The notes beneath the pieces are model-generated. The model did no database searches, was not told the DNA's origin, and saw only the letters and a program-made list of their open reading frames with translations. Positions 1 to 5,900 of a DNA stretch of 7,469 nt are shown one piece after another. How positions within the stretch are numbered: the first letter of the stretch is position 1; the number at the start of each line of letters is the position of its first letter. This DNA comes from BOG-908 sp964657885 (GTDB lineage: Bacteria > Pseudomonadota > Alphaproteobacteria > Acetobacterales > Acetobacteraceae), in the NCBI GenBank assembly GCA_964657885.1, contig CAZZWO010000152.1:1-7469 (forward strand), in the 5' to 3' direction. The translations under genes and the position numbers were made by a program.

Positions 1-329
1 ATCACTCCGTCTTCCGGCAGTACCAGCGGATTGTCGGCGGCGGCGTTCAGCTCGGCGACCGCGCGGTCGGCTTCCGCCTTGGAGTCGTGGGCGCGGTCCA
101 GATCGGCGGCGATCGTGTTGGCCCGCATCTCGAGGATCGAGCCGACCCTCGGCAATCCCCACCGCGACACGAGCAGGTAGAACACCACGAAGATCAGTGC
201 GCCCCAGATGACCTGGGCGGTCAGCAGCTTGTTGCCGAAATCGAGCTGCGGCATCGTTTCCGCATGCGCGGTCCTGGCTATGAGTGTGGCTGTAAGGACC
301 GAAGCTGCTGCGCGTTTGACGGCCGGCAT
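1..329 (-). CDS. atpF': F0F1 ATP synthase subunit b' (peripheral stalk), partial, with an aberrant 3' end
   Basis: Subunit b' pairs with b to form the peripheral stalk that holds F1 against the a-subunit. The reading frame starts near the right and is open to the left edge, so the stop is not in the window. I chose the ATG at 329 because AGGA lies 8 nt upstream; an in-frame ATG at 338 has AGG directly against it, which is poor spacing. The N-terminus (MPAVKRAAASVLTATLIA, then RTAHA) looks like a signal peptide. Next come MPQLDFGN, one membrane helix (QVIWGALIFVVFYLLV), SRWGLPRVGSILEMRA and the start of a charged helix with KAEADRAVAEL. All of these are typical of b'. The residues after ELNAA (about positions 1-38) are DNPLVLPEDGV, which does not fit the expected Ala/Glu/Arg helix and instead resembles an ammonia-lyase. 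The b' identity is firm up to about position 53. The gene lies 80 nt downstream of atpE in the same operon. Confidence 0.85.
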   Translation of the reverse strand, partial: MPAVKRAAASVLTATLIARTAHAETMPQLDFGNKLLTAQVIWGALIFVVFYLLVSRWGLPRVGSILEMRANTIAADLDRAHDSKAEADRAVAELNAAADNPLVLPEDGV

Positions 330-378
330 GTTCACCATCCTAGAGGTCGCACAAGACAAGTCTGATCCGCGGGATGGG

Positions 379-402
379 GAGGCGGAGCGAAAACCCCGCC
401 TC
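379..402 (-). promoter_or_regulatory. Intercistronic hairpin between atpE and the b' gene
   Basis: A perfect 7-bp inverted repeat (gaggcgg at 379-385, ccgcctc at 396-402) encloses a 10-nt loop, starting 7 nt after the atpE stop codon. In the minus-strand transcript the stem is GC-rich but is followed by CCCATCCCG rather than a run of U, so it is unlikely to be an intrinsic terminator. Inference: it may protect the 3' end of an atpE message after processing, or partly attenuate transcription into b'. Either would favour making more c-subunit than stalk subunit. The repeat is seen directly; the role is not shown. Confidence 0.45.
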
Positions 403-409
403 ATGCGTT

Positions 410-655
410 TCAGGTGAACAGGATCAGGAACGCGATGAGCAGCGCGAACAGCGCGACCGCTTCCGTCAGTGCGAACCCGAGAATGCCGAGGCCGAACACC
501 TGGTCGCGGGCCGACGGGTTGCGGGCGATGCTGGTGACCAGCGCCGAGAAGATGTTGCCGATGCCGATGCCCACGCCGGCCAGCGCGATGACGGCGATAC
601 CCGCGCCGAGCGCCTTGGCAGCCGGGATGAAAGCCTGGGCAGTCTGAACGTCCAT
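410..655 (-). CDS. atpE: F0F1 ATP synthase subunit c (rotor ring proteolipid)
   Basis: This 81-residue membrane protein oligomerises into the c-ring that carries protons past the a-subunit. Helix 1 (about residues 12-40) holds the Gly-repeat GVGIGIGN at 27-34, which lets helices pack in the ring. The polar loop RNPSARDQ (45-52) contacts the F1 central stalk. Helix 2 (about 53-80) carries the proton-binding carboxylate Glu65 in FALTEAVALF. Glu65 is followed by Ala-Val rather than the Ser-Thr of known sodium-binding rings, so proton coupling is likely. Length and motif order are normal for the family. The start ATG has AAGGA about 10 nt upstream. The gene sits 76 nt downstream of atpB and 80 nt upstream of b', in the usual atpI-B-E-b' order. 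Confidence 0.97.
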   Translation of the reverse strand: MDVQTAQAFIPAAKALGAGIAVIALAGVGIGIGNIFSALVTSIARNPSARDQVFGLGILGFALTEAVALFALLIAFLILFT

Positions 656-731
656 TTTGAGCGTGTCCTTATGGGTTGGGAAAGAAAGGGTTGGTGAACC
701 GGGTGGTGGGCCGTGCGCCTGCCGTCTCCGC

Positions 732-1499
732 TCAGTGCAGGTGCACCGCGTCGTGCAGGTAGATGCAGGTGAGGATGGCGAACACGTAGGCCTGCAAGGC
801 GGCGACCAGCAGCTCGAAGCCCATCAGCACCACGTTGATCGCCAGCGGGCCGATCGCGCCGACCGCCCCGATGACCGACGCGCTGCCGAGCATCACCACG
901 AATGTCGCGAACACCGCGAACATCACGTGCCCGGCCACCATGTTGGCGAACAGACGGATCGACAGGCTGACCGGACGCGAGAGGTAGGAAATGATCTCGA
1001 TCGGCACGATCAGCGGTGCGAGGAACACCGGCGCGCCGGACGGGAAGAAGTAGCTGAAGAAGTGCAGCCCGTGCTCCATCAGAGCGACTGCCGTCACCAG
1101 CACGATGACCAGGACGGCCAGTGCCGCGGTCACCGCGATGTGGCTGGTGTAGGTGAACGAAAAGGGGACCAGGCCGAGCAGGTTGCCCATCAGCACGAAG
1201 AAGAACAGCGTGAAGACGAACGGGAAGTAGCGCCGGCCCTCGGGCCCGATCTGGTCCACCGCCATGCGGAACGTGAAATCGTAGGCCATTTCGGCCGCGG
1301 CCTGCAGCCGGCCCGGCACTACGGCGCGCGGCCGCGACCCGTAGTACAGCAGCGCCAGCACGAGGGCGCAGCCGATCACCATCAGCAGGTTCGCCTGGGT
1401 GAAGTTCACCGCGGCGCCCACGAAGCCGACCGGTTCGAGCCGGAACTGGCCCAGCGCGTCGATCGTATGTGCGCCCGTCTGTTCTGCGGCGGCTGCCAC
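732..1499 (-). CDS. atpB: F0F1 ATP synthase subunit a (proton channel stator)
   Basis: Subunit a (255 residues) forms the two proton half-channels against the c-ring. The N-terminus is mostly polar, with hydrophobic segments near residues 37-53, 93-113, 120-141 and 156-172 and in the last third. The diagnostic segment SLSIRLFANMVAGH contains the essential arginine, Arg182, and FELLVAALQAYVFAIL near the C-terminus carries the conserved Glu229 and Gln236. PFVFTLFFFVLMGNLLGLVP (93-112) is also typical of the family. The start codon is GTG: no ATG gives a full-length product, and AAGGA lies 10 nt upstream of this GTG. The gene is 43 nt downstream of atpI and co-directional with atpE. Nothing is missing, and length is normal for alphaproteobacteria. 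Confidence 0.97.
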   Translation of the reverse strand: MAAAAEQTGAHTIDALGQFRLEPVGFVGAAVNFTQANLLMVIGCALVLALLYYGSRPRAVVPGRLQAAAEMAYDFTFRMAVDQIGPEGRRYFPFVFTLFFFVLMGNLLGLVPFSFTYTSHIAVTAALAVLVIVLVTAVALMEHGLHFFSYFFPSGAPVFLAPLIVPIEIISYLSRPVSLSIRLFANMVAGHVMFAVFATFVVMLGSASVIGAVGAIGPLAINVVLMGFELLVAALQAYVFAILTCIYLHDAVHLH

Positions 1500-1542
1500 T
1501 ATCGCCTAATCCTTGTCTCGGCCCGATCCACCCCGGGTACGC

Positions 1543-1854
1543 TCATTGCCGTGCCGGCCCCACCTGGCGCCACACGTTCAGCAGACCCGCGGCGCCCCCC
1601 AGCACCACGAAGATCACGAGGAACAGCGGCAGCGTGTGCAGCCAATGGTCCAGCGCCCAGCCGATGGCAACAGCCACCGCCAGGGCAGAGACCAGCTCCA
1701 CCCCCACACGCAGACCGATACCCAGGGCCGATGCATCGTTCCCGCGGGACGATGCGCCTGTGTCCGCGGCCGGGGCATCCATCCCCTGCCGGTTGCGTGC
1801 GGCACGCAAGCGCCCCTCGAAGGAGCCGCCGGCACCACCGTTTTCCTCGCTCAT
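1543..1854 (-). CDS. atpI: ATP synthase assembly protein AtpI
   Basis: AtpI is a small membrane protein encoded at the head of many F0 operons; it is reported to assist c-ring assembly and possibly magnesium supply, and is not part of the finished enzyme. This 103-residue product has a polar, Gly/Ala/Arg-rich N-terminus (1-43), then two hydrophobic helices at about 48-68 and 75-95. They are joined by ALDHWLHTLP, the short polar turn typical of AtpI. Conserved-looking charged residues in or near the membrane are Glu53 and Asp69. The ATG at 1854 is preferred over the GTG just upstream of it, because GGAG lies 5 nt from the ATG but only 2 nt from the GTG. It is the first gene of the operon, with a strong promoter about 40 nt upstream. 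Assignment rests on position and the two-helix pattern. Confidence 0.9.
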   Translation of the reverse strand: MSEENGGAGGSFEGRLRAARNRQGMDAPAADTGASSRGNDASALGIGLRVGVELVSALAVAVAIGWALDHWLHTLPLFLVIFVVLGGAAGLLNVWRQVGPARQ

Positions 1855-1898
1855 CACCGCTCCCGAGGCTGTTGGGCCCCGCGCTGGAAAGCCCCGGC

Positions 1899-1927
1899 TT
1901 GCTAGATGCGGCGCTGCGGGGTGTCAA
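1899..1927 (-). promoter_or_regulatory. Predicted sigma-70-type promoter of the atpI-B-E-b' operon
   Basis: Read on the minus strand, a perfect -35 box TTGACA (1922-1927, preceded by CC, matching the alphaproteobacterial CTTGAC preference) is followed by a 17-nt spacer and TAGCAA (1899-1904) as the -10. The -10 matches the TATAAT consensus at only 3 of 6 positions. Transcription would begin near 1892, giving a leader of about 38 nt before the atpI ATG, with GGAG in it. The perfect -35, ideal spacing and position in the only gap upstream of atpI support the call. Confidence 0.65.
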
Positions 1928-1952
1928 GGCGAGCACACGTACAGGTCACACC

Positions 1953-1971
1953 CGATGCGCCGCCGGCATCG
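1953..1971 (-). repeat. Small inverted repeat after the exported-protein gene
   Basis: cgatgc (1953-1958) and gcatcg (1966-1971) form a 6-bp stem with a 7-nt loop, 14 nt past the stop codon of the upstream gene on the minus strand. The stem is followed by GGGTGTGACC, with no U-tract, so it is at best a weak or Rho-assisted 3' end. It lies upstream of the atp -35 box, so readthrough from the upstream gene into atpI cannot be excluded. Confidence 0.25.
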
Positions 1972-1984
1972 CCGCAGCCGAAGG

Positions 1985-2479
1985 TTATTGCGGCAGCGGA
2001 ACCTGCACCTGCACGCCCGTCGCCTTGGCGGCGTTGCGGTCGTCCATGGCCTGCGGGCTGGAACCGGTGACGTATCCGTCGCCCTGCGGCGGGTAGTGCA
2101 GCTGGAAGACGCTGGGCGCCACGCTGGTCTCCGGCGCCGGCTGGTCCGCTCTGGGCGAACTCAGGGCCTCGTTCGGCACCGGGGCCGGCGAGGTGTTGCT
2201 GGCCACCGGAGCAGGCGGCGGCAAAGGCTGCACGCCGGTCCGATGCGAAACCAGGTGCCGACGGTGGTGCGAGCGGCCATGATGGGCGGCTGCGTGGGAA
2301 GCGGGCGGTGTCGGCGACGCGGCATCCACAGGCGATGCTGCCGCATTGGCCGAAGGCGGGGGTGCGGGGCTGGGATCGGCGGGCGCCGCGAGGCCGGGGC
2401 CGGGAGCCAGACCGGCGGAGAATGCGGCCGCAGCTAGCGTCTGGCCGGCGAACCGTGTGATTATTCGGGCGATGGTCAT
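1985..2479 (-). CDS. Hypothetical exported Pro/Ala-rich protein with a histidine cluster
   Basis: I do not recognise a family. The 164-residue product begins with a likely signal peptide: Arg5 and Arg9, a hydrophobic stretch (about 14-25), then GPGLAAPA as a possible cleavage region near residues 29-34. The mature part to about residue 120 is low-complexity Pro/Ala/Ser, with seven histidines between residues 62 and 79 (SHAAAHHGRSHHRRHLVSH). The last ~40 residues are more ordinary (VFQLHYPPQGDGYV, then GSSPQAMDDRNAAKATGVQV) and may be the conserved part. The start ATG at 2479 is supported by AGGAG 6 nt upstream and by the signal peptide beginning there. The frame stays open upstream to 2788, but that part overlaps the opposite-strand gene and lacks a protein-like character. 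No TM segment follows the signal. The gene is co-directional with atpI, 130 nt away, but the atp operon has its own promoter. Metal binding by the His cluster is only a possibility. Confidence 0.7.
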   Translation of the reverse strand: MTIARIITRFAGQTLAAAAFSAGLAPGPGLAAPADPSPAPPPSANAAASPVDAASPTPPASHAAAHHGRSHHRRHLVSHRTGVQPLPPPAPVASNTSPAPVPNEALSSPRADQPAPETSVAPSVFQLHYPPQGDGYVTGSSPQAMDDRNAAKATGVQVQVPLPQ

Positions 2480-2513
2480 GTCTGGCTCCTGCCGGTCGGG
2501 AACTGTCCGGGAT

Positions 2514-2609
2514 CGCAAATGCGAGTTTCCGGGCCAATATCGACCGAACGGTTCGGGGGCGCATCCCGTTTCAGGCGATGCATCGAATTGGCACCCGCAA
2601 TGCGCGGGT
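2514..2609. promoter_or_regulatory. Divergent intergenic region with several small dyads
   Basis: The 150-bp gap between the two divergent small genes (2480-2629) must hold both promoters, yet neither strand shows a convincing -35/-10 pair. It does hold four small symmetrical elements. These are cgcaaatgcg (2514-2523); ccgaacggttcgg (2544-2556), arms of 6 nt around one base; the perfect palindrome cgatgcatcg (2576-2585); and acccgc/gcgggt (2593-2598 and 2604-2609), a 6-bp stem with a 5-nt loop. The last lies just upstream of the ribosome-binding region of the plus-strand gene. The one-base spacer of the second suits a dimeric DNA-binding protein better than an RNA hairpin. All of this is inference from symmetry. 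Confidence 0.3.
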
Positions 2610-2629
2610 AGGATGAAGGGTGAGGCAGG

Positions 2630-2941
2630 GTGACGTTCGGCGTCGATGAGTGCCGGGTTTGCGGGAAGCCGATCAAGTCGAGCGGTCCCGAGGCGATGCA
2701 ACGCTACCTTGAGGAGCGCCGGCGCAAGAACCCGACCATGCCCGAGAAGCAGTGGCGGAAGATGGGCCTGAAGACCGGACCCACGCACATGCAGACCTGG
2801 CGCAGGATCGACGGCTGCTGCTTCGAATGCCAGTTCCCGATGGGCAGCAGCATCGTCCGGCCGAAGCTGCTGCTGGGCGTCGCCATCGGCGGCGTCATCA
2901 TCCTGATGGCGCTGGTGTTCTTCATCGGTTCGGTCACCTAG
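2630..2941 (+). CDS. Small membrane-anchored putative zinc-ribbon protein, function unknown
   Basis: I do not recognise a named family. The product is 103 residues. An N-terminal CRVC (Cys8, Cys11) and a later CFEC (Cys64, Cys67, with an extra Cys63) make a CxxC...CxxC pattern consistent with a four-cysteine zinc site split by a 52-residue insert. The insert is rich in Arg, Lys and Trp (about residues 23-60), including ERRRKNP and TWRRIDG. A single hydrophobic helix spans about 79-100 (KLLLGVAIGGVIILMALVFF), leaving the cysteine domain probably cytoplasmic. The start is GTG, with AAGGG about 9 nt upstream; the nearest internal ATG (residue 23) would remove the first CxxC. The gene stands alone: it is divergent from the exported-protein gene and convergent with smc, whose stop is 42 nt away. 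Cysteine spacing, a clean TM helix and non-repetitive composition argue that it is real. Confidence 0.8.
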   Translation: MTFGVDECRVCGKPIKSSGPEAMQRYLEERRRKNPTMPEKQWRKMGLKTGPTHMQTWRRIDGCCFECQFPMGSSIVRPKLLLGVAIGGVIILMALVFFIGSVT

Positions 2942-2996
2942 AGCGGCGCGATCGAAAGGCCGGGCGAGCGGAACGGCTGCCGCCTACTCCGCCGCT
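2942..2996. repeat. Inverted repeat spanning the convergent gene ends
   Basis: agcggcg (2942-2948) is repeated in inverted form as cgccgct (2990-2996). The two copies flank the 42-nt space between the convergent stop codons; the second copy lies within the last codons of smc. The enclosed 41 nt have no strong inner stem, and there is no T-tract on either side. It could act as a weak bidirectional 3' end, but chance is quite possible in DNA this GC-rich. Confidence 0.2.
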
Positions 2997-5900
2997 TGCA
3001 TGACCGGCCCGGCCATTGCCGCTTCGACAATCGCCGAAGCCCGTTGCAGGTCGACCGACAGCAGGCGGGACACGCCGCGTTCCTGCATGGTGACGCCGAA
3101 CAGGCGGTCCATGCGCGACATCGTCAACTGGTGGTGCGTCACCACCAGGAAGCTGGTGCCGGTCTCTCGCACCACGTCGTCGAGCAGGGTGCAGAACCGC
3201 TCCACGTTGGCGTCGTCGAGCGGCGCATCCACCTCGTCGAGCACGCACACCGGCGCCGGGGTGCAGCGGAACACCGCGAAGATCAGGCTGAGAGCCGTGA
3301 GCGCCTGCTCGCCGCCCGACAGCAGCGACAAGGCGGCCAGCTTCTTGCCGGGCGGTTCGGCATAGATCTCCAGCCCGGCCAGCAACGGATCATCCGACCC
3401 GGTCAGCGCCAGATGCGCCTGGCCGCCGCCCATCATGCGGGTGAACAGGGTGCGGAAGTGCCGGTCCACCTCGTTGAACACCGCCGACAACCGCTCGCGC
3501 CCCTCGCGGTTGAGGTGGCCAATCGCGCCGCGCAGCTTGGCGATCGCGGTGCCGAGCTCGTCGCGCTCCTGGTCCAGCGTGGCGACCCGGCTGTCGATCT
3601 CGTCGAGCTCGATCTCGGCGCGCAGGTTGACCGGCCCCATCTCGTCGCGCTCGCGGCCGAGGCGTTCGAACCTGCGGCGTGCGCGTTCCTCGGCGGCGGG
3701 TGAGAAATCAGTGGCCGGCGGAACCGCGGCCACTTCGCCGAGTCGCTCGGCCGCCCTGGCCAGCACGGCCTGCAGCGCCCCGGCGCCGGTGTCGCACGCC
3801 GCTTCGGCACGCATCCGGCGCTCCCGGGCGGTGCCCGCGGCTGCGGCGCACTCGCGTTGTGCGATGGCCGCGTCCCGCAGGTGTTTTTCGGCGGCGGTGA
3901 GCGCGCCGGCTGCGGCCTGGTGGTTGGCCTTGGCCTCCGCCAGAACCTCGCCGGAGCGGCCGGCCCGGGCGGCGGTCTCGGCCGGGAGCGGGACGAGCGC
4001 CGACCAGGCGATGCGGGCGGCCTGGCAGCGGGCTGCAAGGGCATCGCGGCGGGTGGCGGCGCCGTCGTGCCGTGCCTGCCAGGCCGACAGTTCCGCGTGC
4101 AGGCCGGCAAGTGCCCGGGCGGCATGCTCCTGTTCGGTGGCGAGTGCCGCCGCCCGGGCTTCCGCCTCACCGGCATCCTGCCGTGCGGCTTCCAGGGCGG
4201 CGCGGGCCACCTGCGATGCTTCGAGCAATGCGGCGACATCCGGCAACGCGGCCAGTGCTACTTCGGCCTGCGACACCTGCCGGACCGCGATGTCCAGATC
4301 GGCCTGGCTGCGCTGCAACAGGTCGCGCATGGCGGCGGCACGGGACCCCGCCTGCATATGGGCGGCGCGCAACGCCGCATCGTCCCGCCGCGCGCCGTCG
4401 AGCGCGGATTCCGCCGCATGCCGTTCCTCGCGCGCGGCAGCCTCGGCCGCCCGGCACGTGGCCTCACGGTCGTCGGCTTCGCTCGAGGCGGCAGCCGCAA
4501 TCGACGGAGCGGGCAGGGCATCGCGCGCCGCAGCTTCGTCGGCTGCAGCCTGGCGGGCAGTCTGCGACTCGGCCGCAGCACGGGCCAGGGCGGCCTGCGC
4601 GGTTTCGGCCATCAGCACCGCGCGTTCGGCGGCGCGGGCCAAGTCCTGGGCCGCCGTTGCGGCCTGCTGCGCCCGCAAGCGCGCGGTGGACCGTGCTTCG
4701 CGTGCAGCCTCCAGCGAACTCGAAGCGGCTTCGGCGGCCAGCGAGGCGGCTTCGGAAGACGCCTGCAACTTGTCCAGGCTGGGCAGGGCGGCAAGCGCCT
4801 GGCTGGCCGCCTCGGCTTCTGCAAGTGCCGCGCGGTGCTCGGTTTCCAGGTGGTCGATGACCGGTTCGAGGGCGGTTCGCCGCTCGGCAGCCCGCATTTG
4901 GGCCGCCTGCACGCGTGCCGATGCATCGCCCGCATCCCGCAGGGCGGCCCGTGCCGCTTCGAGCGCGCCCCGGCGGGCGGCTTCTTCGGCGTAAGTGGCT
5001 GTCTCGCGGCTGTCCAAATCCTCGCTTGCCCGCCGGGCATCGATGGCGGCCTGTCGTTCCCGGCCGAGATGCGCGCGCGTCTCGGCCAGGCGGCGGCGCA
5101 AGGCGAGCCTGTTGGCCGCGGGGCTGGCAGCGCCGGCGCGGGTGACATGACCGTCCCACCGCCAGCTCGCCCCCGCGCGATCGACGGCGATCATCCCCGG
5201 CGGCAGGGTGCGTTGAACGAGGGCGCCGTCGGCCTCGTCGCCGAGCAGGGCGACGTGCGACATGGCCCGGCCCAGCGCCGCGGGCAGATCCAGCAGCGTC
5301 GCCAGGCAGATGCTGCCGGCCGGCATCGGCGGCGCAGGCATCTCCGGGAGCCTCAGCCAGGCTTGCGGGCTGCTGTCATCGCCGGGATCGAGCGAGGCGC
5401 TGCCGGCCTCGCCGAGCGCCGCGCTGACCGCGCGTTCCAGCCCATCGGGCACGATCAGCGCCGCCAAGGCCTCAGCATGTCCGGCCTCGTCGCCGATCGT
5501 CTGGGCCAGCCCATCGGCCTCGGCCGCGAGGAATGCCACCCGCGCCTCGGCCGAGGATGCGAGGAAGCGGGCGGCGGCGGCCTCGTGCGAGGCGGCGGCA
5601 CGCGCCTGTTGCGCATCCTCCAGGGCGGTGGCGTGGTGTTCTTCGTCCCGCGCGGCCCGGTCGCTCGCGGCGGCCGAAGCATCGATGTCGGCTTGCAGCG
5701 GTGCTGCTTCGCACGCGGCGGTGAGCGCCTGCCGGGCCTCGTGCAGTTCGGCGGCAAGCCGTGCGGTGCGTGACGCGGCGGCTTGTCGTGTCGCGGCCGC
5801 ACGGGCGCGGCCGGCGGTTTGCGCTTCGACGGCCTCCCGCGCCGCTGCGGCACTCGCCCGCGCCTCCGACGCGGACCGTTCGGCCTCGTCGATGCACGCC

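Noticed and set aside
657..2437. Plus-strand open frames of 479 and 322 residues opposite atpB, atpI and the exported-protein gene
   Set aside because: Antisense shadows of real genes, with His/Arg/Gln-rich or Pro/Arg-rich low-complexity translations and no recognisable domain.
1902..2564. Minus-strand 220-residue frame overlapping the exported-protein gene
   Set aside because: Arg/Pro/Ala-rich alternative frame of the same DNA, running over the atp promoter; no domain or ribosome-binding support compared with the chosen frame.
2613..2633. Six-codon ATG leader frame overlapping the GTG start of the CxxC gene
   Set aside because: Too short and of no distinctive content; a stop overlapping a start by chance is common in such leaders, and translational coupling cannot be argued from this alone.
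2480..2788. Upstream extension of the exported-protein gene to a start near 2788
   Set aside because: It would bury the signal peptide in mid-protein and overlap the opposite-strand CxxC gene. The ATG at 2479 has AGGAG at good spacing.
3435..5773. Long plus-strand open frames (519 and 638 residues) opposite smc
   Set aside because: They lie wholly antisense to a well-supported smc with intact ATPase motifs. Their Ser/Arg- or Gly/Arg-rich, domainless translations are what antisense frames of GC-rich, alanine-rich coding DNA give.
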